A DNA stretch of 64,000 nt from Paramecium octaurelia (GCA_905182995.1 CAJJDP010000088.1:267381-331380); one strand, 5' to 3'. Counted from the first letter of the stretch, positions 25,419 to 38,191 are shown. Program-made: numbers and translations. The notes: generated by a model from the letters alone, not told the origin.

Positions 25419-26622
25419 TCACTTTAAAATCATTTTTTTTTTAGTTTTTGGTGTTCCATGATTTGATGAACATATTTAACTAGGAGTCAAATGTCTTGAT
25501 CTTAAACTTCTCATTGAACTTTTCAGATCTTCAAAGTTTTTCTAACTATTAGCTAAACTAGTTCTTCCTTTAACAAAAAAATTATTTTATTATTGTTTTT
25601 CAATCTTCTTTTTTGAGTTGCTATTATTGAAAGTCATTTTTGTAGAAAACATTTTTTTGGCCAACTCTAATAACAATTCATTCTGTTATGGAGTATTCCT
25701 TGCAGTTGTTAAACAAGATTTAGTCATTTCAATATTTCCTAATGAAGCCTACCTTGACTTTAATTAAGGTGGCTTCTTTATAGTTTTTATTGGAATTTCT
25801 ATTTTAGATCTTTGCTTCTGTGCTGAAGTCTATCTGGATGTTTAAACAGGTTTTGGGATTCTTTAAGTTAGAGGTGGAGATTTTAATTATTGTACCTATC
25901 TTAATTACATCTCAATAGTTTTTTTTAGAGTTCCTTGGCAATTCTAGTACATCTATTTTTGAGCATCGATAGTAGGTTTTAAAGATTTTTAAATTAGTTT
26001 ATTCTAATTGAATATCTAAAAAGGCTTTGGCTGAACTTTTGTATCACCAATCATATGAACCAAATCTCTGAGCACAGTCGTATTGCTTATTTTAGATATA
26101 TCAGTTTAAGTAGATTCAATTTTGAGATCTCTCAATAAATACTTAAGCTAACTAACTGAACAGTCTTCAGAAGTGTCCTTTACTTTTGATTGAGATTATT
26201 ATTTAACTTCCTCAAATAAACCCAACTCCATTTTTATTTTGCAATACTGGATTTCCCTATTTTTTTCCATTCTCTTATTAATGACTTTACAATGAAAATT
26301 TCTGGGAATATTTATATGATACTTATAGTATTCTAAAAGAGCTGGTATTCTATCATCGCTCTCAAAAAATCTATAAAATCTTTTTCATTATATTATTATT
26401 TATATACCTTCTCATGAATTCAGTATGTTCATCTAATTAAACATAGTCTTTGAATCGAATAGTAGATTTAACTTATTTATCATCCAATATTTCATTAATG
26501 TCTTTTTCATAATAAAAGTTTTATGACTGAGAGTATTTGCAATAAAGTGCTCTTGTGAGAATTAAATGAAAAGATCCATCATTATTCAACTTATCACAGA
26601 ACATGCACTTATTAACTTACAT
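25419..26622 (-). CDS. Hypothetical ciliate protein with E-Y-Y-K-Y-H motif
   Basis: Predicted 388 residues with one 37-nt intron (GTATAT...TATAG, near 26376-26412), at the long end for this genome; the length divides by three. The N-terminus has C-x2-C-like cysteines (C-M-F-C). After the intron comes a conserved-looking block, F-F-E-S-D-D-R-I-P then L-L-E-Y-Y-K-Y-H and I-P-R. The C-terminal 200 residues are basic, Pro/Ser/Thr-rich and probably disordered. It converges with the coiled-coil gene, the stops being 77 nt apart. Function unknown. Confidence 0.7.
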
Positions 26623-27394
26623 TTTATTTATTTCCTCTATATATATAAATAAATTATATAATAATAGTTTTTAAAAATAATGTAGTTATGATAAATGATT
26701 ATTGATAATAAATAATAAAAATTAATTTAGTGTTTAACTTAATCTTATAAATATCGTTAACAGTCAATTCCAAAGAGTTGTATTAATTATTTACTATTAT
26801 ATTTAAACAGCATTTATTAATGAGAAATGAGACTGTTTTTATTATTATAATTCAATATGATTGTTTACACAGTTCTTAATATTTAATAAAATTTCTTCAT
26901 TTATTTTAGATAACTATTTAATTTATTAAAAAAAGTAATTAATTAATAATATTTATCTGAAAATAACTGAATTTTTATAGATAGATATTTTGAATTGTTA
27001 TGTCTTAATATTAGCTAATTAAAATCATACTCGATATATTCCAATTTTCATCTACTTTTAATTTTGATCGTAGTAAGTATCAGATAATTAGATTGCCTCT
27101 ATTTTTCATATATTTAAGATTGTATAATTTTAATAACACTTATGCATTTTTGAAAATATCGTCTTTTGAAACCAAATATGCTATTATATAAGATTGGAAT
27201 ATTTATAAAGTATTTCAATTTTAATAATAATATTATGTAAGTTCACTAAATAATAGAGTTAAGAATATTTATAAAATAATTATTCTGAATATTAAATATA
27301 ATTATGGAATTCCATAAATATTGAATGAATCAAAAGTATGGTAGAATTTAAGATTATAAAGATTAATGTTGTTTAACAATTTAATAATTATATT
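26623..27394. other. Intergenic spacer
   Basis: About 770 bp between divergent genes, very AT-rich. No convincing frame or structured element was seen; it probably holds both promoters. Confidence 0.5.
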
Positions 27395-27955
27395 ATGTTA
27401 AATAAATCAATAAAAATAACAAAAAGAGTGATTATCATAAATCAAAAGTATTAAATTGTAATATTGATAAGAACTGGGACTATAAGTGAGAATACAAGTA
27501 TAATAAATAGAGAACCATTGAAAAATGGTTTAGAAGTGGAGAGGAGTGATCAAAAGAATTCAAAATAGAGATTGATTAATAATGAATTAGGCGAATGTAA
27601 AGTATGTGTAATAAGGAAAGAGAAGTGTGATTTGAGACAGTTACAGGAGATGCTGAACATATATTTAAAAAACAATGAGAAGATTAAAGAGATCAAATCG
27701 ATAGTGGATGCATTAAAAAATAGAACCAACAAATTGGAATAACAGTTAAAACAGTAGGAAGCGAAGTGCAAAGAGAAGAGAGTGAGAAGAACATCTACTG
27801 AAATAGAAAAGAATTATAAAGTTTAAATTGGTTATTATCATTTAAAGTGTTATGGTAAGAATTGTGATAAGAGTTATGGCTCCATGGTTTCATTGAATTT
27901 ACATATGAAAATAAAACATAAAAGGTAGAGAAATGTTTAGGAATAATAAAAATGA
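27395..27955 (+). CDS. Small C2H2 zinc-finger protein
   Basis: A 186-residue intronless frame. The single finger sits near the C-terminus with spacing C-x4-C-x12-H-x4-H (C-Y-G-K-N-C ... H-M-K-I-K-H), matching the classical C2H2 pattern. It is preceded by a Lys/Glu/Gln-rich coiled coil of about 70 residues and two additional cysteines (C-K-V-C). The basic tail after the finger could help nucleic-acid binding. The upstream start is less certain than the finger region. It converges with the UEV1 gene, 38 nt between stops. Confidence 0.75.
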
Positions 27956-27993
27956 TAAACTTCTTTACTTATATATATATTTATTTTAATAAC

Positions 27994-28524
27994 TCAATAG
28001 GTTTGGCCATCAGGTGGTTATTACAATTTTTTATTAGCAGCAGAACTCATTTCATTCTTTAATCCTGTCAAAATGTTTTCCAGAGTATTTTTGGATACCC
28101 AATTTTTTAAAATGGCAAATTTATTAATATCAATCTGAGTAGTAGTGAATGATAAATACCTATCCATTAGCTTAGACACAAGGAAGATTAATTTTAGTAA
28201 CAAATCTGACTTGGGGAGCAACCTTTGGATATTGTGGACCACAAGTGATTTTAAGTGAATAGATTCTATTCTCAAATGCAGTCTACGATATAGAATAATA
28301 TCATTACATTGTATGGTCCAAGGATTGTTCCATTCCAATTTGTCATCTGCATATCCTCAGCTACAAGTTTCAGATCAATAATTTACCATCTTCCAATCCA
28401 TAGCTTACAGTTCCATCTCCAATACCTTTTTCTCCGTTTTAGAGTTCTTCAAGCAATCTAAATCTTCTTGGGACTTCTAGAAAGTATATAAAAACGATAT
28501 AAAGTTACCTGGTGCTCCTTACAT
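27994..28524 (-). CDS. UBE2V: Ubiquitin-conjugating enzyme variant UEV1/MMS2
   Basis: Predicted 140 residues in five exons. Introns of 32, 26, 25 and 25 nt are removed; the last ends in CAG and the rest in TAG. The length divides by three and is close to the usual 140-145. The sequence follows the family closely: [38 protein letters not shown] and the C-terminal P-P-D-G-Q-T-Y. The catalytic cysteine of true E2 enzymes is absent, as in all UEVs. Together with UBC13 the family makes Lys63-linked ubiquitin chains in DNA-damage tolerance and signalling. Confidence 0.95.
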
Positions 28525-28595
28525 TAGGATTTGATTTAAATAATTATTATATGATATTAATAATATATTAAAATCGATATATAAGATGGGAATCG

Positions 28596-29714
28596 TCAGA
28601 TATTTTGAATTCTTTGTTTGAATTAGTGTTCCTGAGTCATCGATCTCAGTTAATTTTTGAGTCCCTAAGGATTTTATACTTTATTCATATCAAGATATTG
28701 ATGGGGATTGTTTAAAGCATCTAAAATAAATTTATCCCACATAGCAGATGGAATTTTTCTCTAAAGCATTTCTTTATGTAAGATACACAAAGGTATTTTT
28801 TGAGAAGGATGAGTATTGGGTAATTTGGTTTTTTGAGCCAAACATTTTGAATAAAAGATTCTCTATTACTAATTGTATTGGTTCGAATTGTTAGGATCAA
28901 TTTCATTTTGATTTATTTCACTCTCATCAAATTATGATGTGGAAATCTTAGTAAGAATTTCACTTTTGATATCATTTAATTGATTCCTATCCTAACTTCC
29001 TGAGAATTTCGTAATTATAGTAGGTCTGCCAAAAGGGGGACTTTGAAATTAAGAGGGTAGGGGTAACTGAGAAGTTCTACTATATTCAGGTTATTATTGG
29101 TATCGAAATGATGAAGCACTACTGTAATTATTGTAAGGATTGTAATTACTGCTATTAGAAATGATAAGATTAATTTTTTGAGTTTGAGTTTAGATTTCGA
29201 CTCTTGATGTGCGCACTTCCTTTTCTAATTATGTCTATTTCTAAAGGGCTAGAGAATGGAGTCGTTCAAGATAGAGAGCAATAGCAAGAGAACCTCTGTA
29301 AGATTCAGTAATTGTCTTCAATTCTTGATTTAGATCCTGTAATTTACGAAGTTCAATTTAATTAGTGTTTTGAATTGTGAGGATTTGTTCAGACATTTCG
29401 TCTGCTCTATTAAGATATTTTATGTTATCCTATTTAGATTCTTTTTGATTTAATTGCTAAATGGATTCTCTCAATTTTGATATCTTAAAATTGATTTCAT
29501 CCAATAATTTATTGGATTTAAGGACTGCAGTGACACTCTTTGAAACACTTAGACATTTCATTGTATGAACATCGATTTCATTAATAGGAATAAGATTTTC
29601 ACAGTTCATACAGGGAACTGCATACATAGTTGATGGGGCTGTCTTTGGAGCTCTTAGTTATTGAGTGGAATGATGGTTTTTTGCAGACTTACTTGTAAAA
29701 TAATCTGACTGCAT
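28596..29714 (-). CDS. C2HC-finger coiled-coil protein
   Basis: A 372-residue intronless frame. Near residue 35 there is a small zinc-binding pattern, C-x2-C-x11-H-x3-C, reminiscent of C2HC/UBZ-like fingers. A coiled coil covers about residues 65-190, followed by a Ser/Asn/Gln/Tyr-rich linker. The C-terminal 100 residues are basic and partly helical. The start is shared with a short upstream spacer facing the divergent voltage-sensor gene (74 nt). The specific function is not known. Confidence 0.75.
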
Positions 29715-29788
29715 TGTTTACGATATTAAAAATAATATAAACGAATTATTGGATGCAAAATTGCAAACATATTATCACAACAATTAGA

Positions 29789-30619
29789 ATGAGTAAATTC
29801 TATATCCTCTTTTCAATACTTTAAGTTATCTTATCAATAATACTTTTGATCTATGTATGAAATATATACAACTAGATTATGACAGACCCGATCCGAAAGT
29901 ACTTAATCATTTTAATTACAATAGTTTACATCAATCAATTGTTGTAGAAGCAGAAGTGATACTAACCTTGGCTATCCTTATTGATATCTCCTTACGGATA
30001 ATAGCAGAAAGGAAGGTATTTATTATTTCTCTATTTATTAAGCAATTTTTTAAAGACAAATGGAATCTCATAGATTTGGGTTCCTTTATTCTTATTTTAA
30101 TATTACTTCTCTTTTTCTATATGATCACCAAGTACATAATAATTATGATATTTAAGTGAGTTTGCTGCTATTATTGATGATGTAATTGGATTGGTTGTCA
30201 TGGTTTTGCGATACATAGTCTAAATTGTCAGACTAGCTCTTTTAATTAAATAGTAAGAATAGTATTAATTAGATCACATAAAGTTAAACAACTCTAATAA
30301 ATAGATGATATCAAATTTGAATAAGTTGACAAGTAAAATGAAGATAGCACAGAAAAACAATAACCTGATACAAATTTATGATTATTATACATTCAATTAT
30401 TTATTTATTATTATTAAGTTCTTATTTATTTTCTTGAAATTCTGTAATAATAGTTATATTTATATACACAACTGCATAATATGTTTGAATAAAAAGAACT
30501 TCGCATTTCCAATCAGAACTCAACCTACCAATCTATCTTATCAGGATTAAACACCTCATCCACTTTTTAATAGAAATCATATTCAATTCTTAATCATTCA
30601 CATATAAATTTCAAGATGA
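29789..30619 (+). CDS. Voltage-sensor-like four-helix membrane protein
   Basis: Starts with a hydrophobic helix (I-L-S-I-I-L-L-I-Y). A second helix follows with acidic residues (V-V-E-A-E-V-I-L-T-L), a third after K-D-K-W-N-L-I-D-L-G, and a fourth with spaced arginines (V-L-R-Y-I-V-Q-I-V-R-L-A-L-L-I-K). This S1-S4 pattern fits a lone voltage-sensor domain like those of proton channels; no pore is evident. A 25-nt intron ending AAG (near 30131-30155) joins S3 and S4. Between the first helix and the rest the frame shifts by one near 29853 and no intron explains it, so the true start may be the ATG at 29857. The C-terminus has a coiled stretch and another hydrophobic segment. Confidence 0.55.
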
Positions 30620-30810
30620 AAAAAAACTACCAATATTCACATTCATACTAAATCACATGTATTAGATTAGATTTATCAGCTAGACATTGCTAGAATAAAT
30701 ATAATTAATTAATTTAAATATACAATATTCTCTTAAGGATTGCTTAATAAAAATAATAACCAAAAGGATGGTACTCAAAATTGATTTACATAATGTATTA
30801 AATATATAAT

Positions 30811-31532
30811 TCAGCAACAAGTATTGTTTTTTTATTTAGTATTTTGGATTTTGCATTCCTAATTTGCCTATTTCACTTTTTTACTTATTTGAATTCCATA
30901 ATTCTAATTATAAATATTCAAAATCTACTTTGCAAGGATCAATCTCTCCAGAATTTACCTTTTATAGTATTTTACAACTCAAATTTTCAAATACCTAATT
31001 CACGTTTAGTCCACTTTTTGCAGAAGTCTCGTAATACTCAAAATTATACTATTTTGCAAACTGCATTCCCTCCTTTTATGACACTTGACGCCTTAGATAC
31101 TTAATCAATATATACTATTCTTCAAGGTCTGTTTTATTTCCTACTATAATCAGTTCAATCTCATCGCAAGCGTAACTTTATATTTTCTCATACCATTAAA
31201 CCAATCCTTAGAATGATTATCTGCTTGTAACATCAAAGACAAGAATGCCTCCAATTGCTCTTAAAATTTATTGCATCATACCCCCTATAGAATGAACGAG
31301 TTAGAGAACGAAATGATTCTTATCCTGCAGTGTCCCAAATATGCAGATTCACATTTTGATCCATAACTCTTATCTCCCGAGAGCCAAACCCTATACCAAT
31401 TGTAGCATCATGAGTATTTTTGAATCTGAGATCTGTAAACTACAATAGCAAGCAACTTTTTCCAACATCTAATCGATATGACCATAATTTAATACTAGTA
31501 TCACCTACAATAATGATTTTAAAACAAAGCAT
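30811..31532 (-). CDS. RAB2: Rab2-type small GTPase
   Basis: Predicted 207 residues with four introns of 27, 22, 24 and 25 nt; the 22- and 24-nt ones end in AAG. The length checks exactly. G1 is G-D-T-N-V-G-K-S-C-L-L-L-Q-F. The switch region T-I-G-I-G-F-G-S-R matches the Rab2/Rab14 class (T-I-G-V-E-F-G-A-R). G3 is W-D-T-A-G-Q-E-S-F-R-S, G4 is G-N-K-T-D, G5 is E-T-S-A-K, and the protein ends in C-C for double prenylation. Rab2 acts in ER-Golgi and endolysosomal traffic. Residue 15-16 carries N-V where most Rabs have G/S-V. It converges with the voltage-sensor gene. Confidence 0.9.
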
Positions 31533-31605
31533 TTTATAATTATTATTGATATCTTTGAGAAAGTCTTATGAAATACTAAATAATCAATATTAATATGTTT
31601 GATAA

Positions 31606-34600
31606 TCATTTCTGCAATAAATTGTCCTAGGACATATTGATTTAATCTTAACTAGTTTATTCTATCATCATTGATTATTCCACTCCTTTAGTTTACAATT
31701 ATTTTGTGTCTATTGGTTAAGAGGGTTTTTGTTCTTAAGCTTTTTGCTTTGGTTCTTCTTCAACTTCTTCCTTCTCTTCATAATAGTGGATCATTCTGAT
31801 CAATTAAGAATCAGACACAGTCTCAAATTATTAGAGAATGATAGTTGGAGTCAAAGAAATACAAGATAGAAATATGACAATGAATACACTCTTTACACTA
31901 TCTAAAATGGATTCTAAATGATGAGTATATTATGGGATGCTTGTACTCCAAGTTTCAGATGAACATGTAGTGAACAATATCAATATGCAAATTGTAATGT
32001 TGAACATAATTACAACTCTAAATTATAAATATTAATATACATTTATTCTTTGGAAAGTGTGCTTAAATATAGAATTGGCTGCATTTGGGTAGTTAAAAGG
32101 ACAGTCAAATAGGAAACTAAGGAAATATAATAGAATCCTTCTATGATACCTTCTTAATTGTTAGCATATTACAGAATCTAAAAAATTTTATGGATAAATT
32201 ACATTAGCAGGTAAATAAAATATGATGAATCCTTGATAAACAGAATCAAAGAATATAAGGAACAGTTTCTTCTTATTGAAATAATAATCCCTTTGACATT
32301 TGATGAATTCACTAGCAAACATTCGAATGACTCGATGATTGACATCTGAATAGAAAGAAAAGATCAAAAATCCATAGATTGGTGTGAAGTAGGTTTAAAA
32401 CATGAAGTGAAAACTGGTTGTGAACAATTGTGTGCTTGAATATCCATTAAAAAATGAGAAAAAGAATTCGCACATAGTAATGAGGAAACCCTTATAAAGT
32501 ATGAATAGTAAGAATCCAGCAGTTCTTACATGGGTTTGTCTAGCATGAGTCAAGATGAGTTTGGACAATCCATCTAAATTAACCAATTCTATATGACTCA
32601 TGGCAGAAAATAATGATGGATTTTTAGCACTTTGGGATTGAACACTTGCTCTTACAGTGTTGACCTTGCATAAACATAAATCTTCATCATGTAGACCAAC
32701 TGATACAATAGCTTAGTTTTTAGATTGATCTTTTTGGAATGTGATAAGTTATTCAATTTGAACTTTAGTAAGATCATGAAAGACAACAAAGGATGCAATC
32801 ATAATGACTTCATAAAACTGTGATCTCATTTCTCCATCTGACAATGCTTAATCTAACACTTCTTAATTGATAATCAGAGTAATGAATTTGTCATCAATCT
32901 TATACAGATTATCAAACACTTTGAATTCTCTTGTCGATTATTTGAATAACGGGACAGCTTGACTCTTAACACTATTCATTTCATTATGTAAATCATCCTT
33001 AGTGAATTCAACACATTCCATATACTATTTCAAATATTGTAGAGTTTAATCTCTCTCTACATCTCTAATGAAGAACCACTGTCTAATAATAGCCAGATTC
33101 AGATCTAATAACAAATGGAAATTATGATGAGCAACAGTCTAGAATTAGAATACTCCACATGGTTTAATTTATGTCATCAATTGTTCTTCTGCAAATGGAG
33201 GCAATTGGATGTATTTCCTCTTAAAAGCGGATGATCCTAATTGTTTGTACAATCTCTAGTATTCTTATTCTTAGAATGTATACTCAAAAATGGCTTTTCC
33301 TTACATAAATTATGATAATTGAGGGTGCTCCTTACATAAAGTACTTTCAATATCCGCCTACAAAACCCATATATATCTTTTGCTATTCATTTTCTCAAAC
33401 AATTCTCTATCCTTCTTAATTCTATCCTACAATTATTGTAAATCTGATGCTTCTTCATCATCTGATTCCAAATCCTTCTCCTCCAACAATGGCATCTCAT
33501 ATAAATATGCATCCCATTATTCAGTATTAACAACCAATTTTACTGTATAAGTTCTCAACACTTCCTTTGGTAATAAGACACTTCTTTGATTATCATCGTA
33601 TGAAAATTGTACACACTCACCTAATTAACAATATTTTTAAATAGCCAATTAAGAAGAACTTAAAGTCTTATATGGTAGAGTTAATAATGCTCTTTCAAAT
33701 ACAAATGTACTACGCTCCTTATCATCACATTAAGCATCATATTCTAAATCAATTTACTCAAAGGCAGTTGATTAATTTACTTAAATCTAATCATCCATAA
33801 TTTCCTTATTAGGTTTTGGCTCATATCCTTGTAATTTAACATCATCATTGTTCTTCTCAATATCTTTTTTCTCTCCTTATGGTCCTCCCAATAAGGTAGC
33901 CTTTCCAACTCTTAATCTTGGCTCATTTAATACTTAACCGTAATTGACAAACTTTGTATTTGCTATATTATCCAATGCTATATAGCTGTTTAACTTAGTT
34001 AATAATCCTGATCTTTAAGGATCCATTCCAATGTCACCATTTACCTTCTTTCTGGCCAACCATAAAAATATTGGTCGAAACACTTCAACGAAAATTGGAA
34101 CTATGTTACTAAAGATTATCAATCTATCAATTAATAAGGATATAAAATTATAATTGCTCTATTCTCTTATATATAGATGCTTGTCCTTATTATTGCTACT
34201 CCAAATTGATCCGGCTATTGAAAATGTTATTGAGAGTATTATAGCAATTCCTATACTGAAAAACTCTGAATTCAAAGGATTTAAATATAACGGTAAATTG
34301 AATGATAAAGCTTCTCTCAAATACTTTTGACGGGTAGATGAATGAAGTAAAACGCCTATCAATTGAGTAGACTCAACAATTCCATTTTCTTCTACAAGGT
34401 GTTCCTAATTTAATTGCACATCTATTGGTTCCACCAAATCCAATCTCAATCTAGCCTTAGTATTTTCAGAAAATATAGGTAATTGATTGAATTCCAATTG
34501 ACCATCAATATATGTTAAATCAGGTTCTTACAATTTTGGAGCAGCTACCCTATAAGTTTTTACATCATCTCCAAAATTAACTTAAGCATGTTCCTAACCT

Positions 34601-35641
34601 TCTGCACTTAGAATAATCATAGGTGCAGGTACTCTTTCCCCTTTCTTTAGTTACACTATGCACCCAGGAAATAGTCTAATAATAGTTCTACTACTAAATC
34701 TTTTTTATGCAAAATCAAAAACATTCACTAATTGTCTATCAAATTTGAATTCCAATTCTAATTCCTATCTGTAAACCCTATACCATAAAAATGTTGGCAA
34801 TGTTGCAAGTATCAAGATGTAAATAATAAAGAATTAAAATTGCTTGATAAATAATGATAGAAAATTACATTAACTGACGTCATTGTATAATCCAGAATAG
34901 TAATGATTATAATAAATGGTAGAATTGGAGTCATGAAAGCACGTTTTAATGACATTTTAAGAGCATTCTAAAACAAACTACCTTTCTAGGTCAACAATGA
35001 AATTCCATAAAAGTCTGTCTTAGGATCAGTTGATTGGATGCCGATCTTCAACTGTTAGCTGAAAATAGTGTCAACCAACTCATCTCTATTTTCTTAACTG
35101 GCTGGGAATTATTCTGTAGTTCCTTTTCCTATTGGATGCACTGAAAATTCTAAGCTGTTCTCAATATTTTTTCCATCATATTTTTATATGACATCCAAAA
35201 TACTTTCATCTTTCTTAGGAGTGCTCCTCTAGGAACGGTTAGATTTTGACTTAATGAAAACATCCCCTTCCTCTGGAGGTAATGGCTAATCCTCAGGATC
35301 TTCTAATTTCAAGACTCCAGGGTCATCATCCTCTTCTTGTTTATCATCAGGATTAAGAAAGAGTGATTTTGCCATAGGAGCCACATAAGTTGGATCTACT
35401 TTTAAGCCCTGTCCAGTTCCTGCTTCTTTACTAGTTTTGAACAGCTTGGTAAAATTGATAACAGGACCATCTTCGCTTGCCTCTTAAGCTTGTTCATTGC
35501 TTATCTCTTGTTATCTCACTTATTTATGCTTAAATCTGGTAGATATTTTTGGCTGAGCTTTGGGTGGCGAATTGTCATCATCTTCCTCAAAGGCAATTAT
35601 ATCTAATTAAGAAAGTACATACTATCATCTTCTTCTGTCAT
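31606..35641 (-). CDS. P4-ATPase-like membrane protein with degenerate catalytic motifs
   Basis: Predicted 1313 residues with four introns (20, 26, 25 and 23 nt); the exon sum divides by three. The architecture follows phospholipid-flippase P4-ATPases: acidic N-terminus, helices near residue 230-270, an A-domain-like segment (V-Q-L-K-K-G-E-R-V-P-A-P), helix pair M3-M4 with N-I-V-P-I, and C-terminal helices opening L-L-F-I-L-Y-K-G-F-L-I-T-M-C with F-F-N-G-Y-S, very like the family's F-F-N-G-F-S. The phosphorylation motif D-K-T-G-T is replaced: Y-I-A-L-D-N-I-A-N-T keeps an Asp near residue 542 but not the rest. T-G-D-K reads I-R-D-V-E-R, and G-D-G-x-N-D reads G-L-H-D-E-D. Transport by the normal cycle is therefore unlikely. 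Confidence 0.75.
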
Positions 35642-36065
35642 CTGATTATTTAATAATTATTATATAATAAAATATTATTAAGACTAATTGTCTACATTTA
35701 AATATTCTAATAACATTAAGACAATAAAATCAATTCGCACTATGAATTAAGTTCAACTTTCTGACTTCATTAATTTTACTCATTTATTGAATTTTGTTTG
35801 TAAAAAGCAATATTAATTGAATGTTGAAAATCCTACAATATAATTTGATCAAATTAGATATTTAATATAAAGAGACCATTTGTATAAGGGAAAAAATCTA
35901 TTAATTTACAAGCCAATTCAATATAAATAAAATGTAAATTCAAATTTAAATGTTTCAAATTATCTTAAGAATCATTTTAATAACGATTTAATCTCTTAAT
36001 AAATAAATATATAAGTAGTCAATTAAATAATATCTTTTCAATATAATTTATGCAATCGTCCCTAC
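35642..36065. other. Intergenic spacer
   Basis: About 420 bp, AT-rich, between the P4-like gene start and the ULK-type kinase stop. Nothing recognisable was seen. Confidence 0.55.
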
Positions 36066-37907
36066 TCAAATAGGTTCTACTAGTGTGTAAGAATTGTTCT
36101 ACATTTTAAGAGTATTCTCCAACGAACTTTGCGTAATTGCATAATAGAAATGTAAATAATTAAATCTTATGATTTTCATAGCCTAATAGAATTTAATATA
36201 AATATTCTAATTTTAGTTAAACTTATTACCTTTGATAAATGATAGACTTAAATGCTTAGCAAAATTACAAAACTATACTGAATATTCAAAATTATTATTA
36301 AAAATATCCATGAATTGCAGATCATTCATTATAAGAGTATAATTTTCGTTTAACAATAATTAGCATTCTTAAAAGTTATTGAATCCATCGAAATGTAATT
36401 CTAGAATTTGCTTTTCTATATTCTTAAATGTATCTCTTTGTTTAAAAATTTCGAAATTTTTCAACTCGAATTTATTAACATTTCCATCAATTAAACAACT
36501 TTTCAACTAAGTTGTTATCATCATTATATTCTTCAAGATGATGAATTGCAGCTTATATACATTAGTTTATTGAATAGTGACCTACTAATAGTCTAATAAT
36601 TAGTTTCTTATATTTTTCAGTAATTACAAATATTCTAACTAATTTTGAATGATTTTTTTATTATTTGATTATTCATCATCCTCACTTTTTTTTCTAAAAA
36701 ATCCCTTTTAATTTTCAGTAAATATCTTATTCCCACTATTTCTAGTGCTCTATGGCTAATTTCCAATACTGATTGTACGATCTTTCTTTTATGTTTCAGG
36801 AAGCATTACTGTTTTGCTATGATTAAACAATTATCGAATTTCTTATTTAGGCGATTCTACTTTTGATAATAATTCCTTTTAACTGGGTTTCTACTTATTG
36901 TAGATTTAAAGAGGATGTTTAATTTATGGAGGAGAATTGACTGCAACTAATTTTGCATTCATCATTGAAGAATCAGATTCATTTGTAATTTACGAGATCG
37001 AATGCTGAGATTTTTAATCTTACTCTTTCATTAAGAATTTATTGTCAAACAAAGGGTGTGTAAACACTTATTCCCATCCTAAACGCTTTTATTCTTCATA
37101 TTACAAACATCCCAATATGAATTATTATGACATCGGTGATATCTTTTTGCCTAGAATTGATAAACATTTTTAATTTACTAAATTTGATATTGGTGTTTCT
37201 CTATTTATTAATTAAATCAAGAATATCCATAACATTCCATGGAGTTCTGCCTTCTATTAATTCATAATAAATAAGGCCTATACTCCATACATCACATTTG
37301 GAAGTGTATTATTTTCTTAACAGCACTTAAGGTGACATATATAAAGGAGTTCCTGCCAATGAATTCATTAGATCTCCTTCTAAGTGTTAGAATCGTTTCG
37401 CAAATCCAAAATCAGCTATCTTAAATATATTTTCAGAAGTAATCAAAATATTGGCAGGTTTTAAATCTCGATGAATGATTCCTCTCTTAAATGATTATAA
37501 AATCCCTTTTAAAATCTGAGTCAAAATTGGTAAAGCTTATTATTCTGTTAGACAACCATATCTTTTCATGTATTCTCTCAAATCACCTCCTGTGCACAAT
37601 TCACTAACAATGTAACAATTATTTGGTGTTTAGACAACATCTAATAATTTAACAATATTTGGGCAATCCAAATCTTTCATTATTTCAATTTCTTTCCTCA
37701 GAGATTGCTGATCATATTACAAAGGTACAACTTTAATAGCAACAACTTAACTTCAATTTAAATTTCTACATACTTTGTATCGATTTTCATTCCAACATAT
37801 ACAATCCCATATGACCCTCGTCCGATTACAGCTTATTAACTGAAAGTATAATTGAGAATTCTTTTATCTGGTTGAAGTTAAGATAGCTATTGAATTCGAG
37901 TCTGCAT
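36066..37907 (-). CDS. ATG1/ULK-type serine/threonine kinase
   Basis: Predicted 596 residues with two introns (23 nt ending AAG, 28 nt ending TAG); the length checks. The kinase domain occupies residues about 20-280: [39 protein letters not shown] and C-D-V-W-S-I-G. It is closed by the W-E-Q-V-F-T-H-P-L-F helix. All catalytic residues are present, but the APE motif reads S-P-Q. A Gln/Ser/Lys-rich linker and a helical C-terminal region of about 180 residues follow, as in ATG1/ULK kinases that start autophagy. The family call rests on motif resemblance and layout. The 5' two-thirds is duplicated at 38192-39233. Confidence 0.8.
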
Positions 37908-38190
37908 GATCGTTAATTAAATTAAATATCATTATGATTATTCTTTCAATTCTACTAACTCATAACAAAATGTCTTAGTTCATAAAGAATATTTTCAATT
38001 TATTTATAAGGTTGGATTAGTTAACAAATGCGTAAAATTTTTTAAGAGATATACATATAAATTAAAATTGAATACAATATAATCTAATTTTTATTCATTT
38101 CTAACTTTGATAACGGATGATCAATTTTCAAACGGATTTCAAAATATCTTACTAATTAGATGCAATAAGTGATTCTTATAGTAAAATAAG
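36866..38190. repeat. Direct duplication, copy A (ends at N gap)
   Basis: These 1325 bp recur at 38192-39516 with an offset of 1326 and no difference that I noticed. They hold the 5' part of the ULK-type kinase gene and its upstream spacer, and end at the N at 38191. This is most simply an unmerged contig overlap. Confidence 0.9.
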
Positions 38191-38191
38191 N
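38191..38191. other. Single-N assembly gap
   Basis: A single N separates the two identical 1325-bp blocks. Confidence 0.9.

Noticed and set aside
28860-28900. tRNA-like T-loop words (ggttcgaat) on the plus strand
   Set aside because: No acceptor stem, D-arm or anticodon arm around them; they fall inside the coding frame of the coiled-coil gene.
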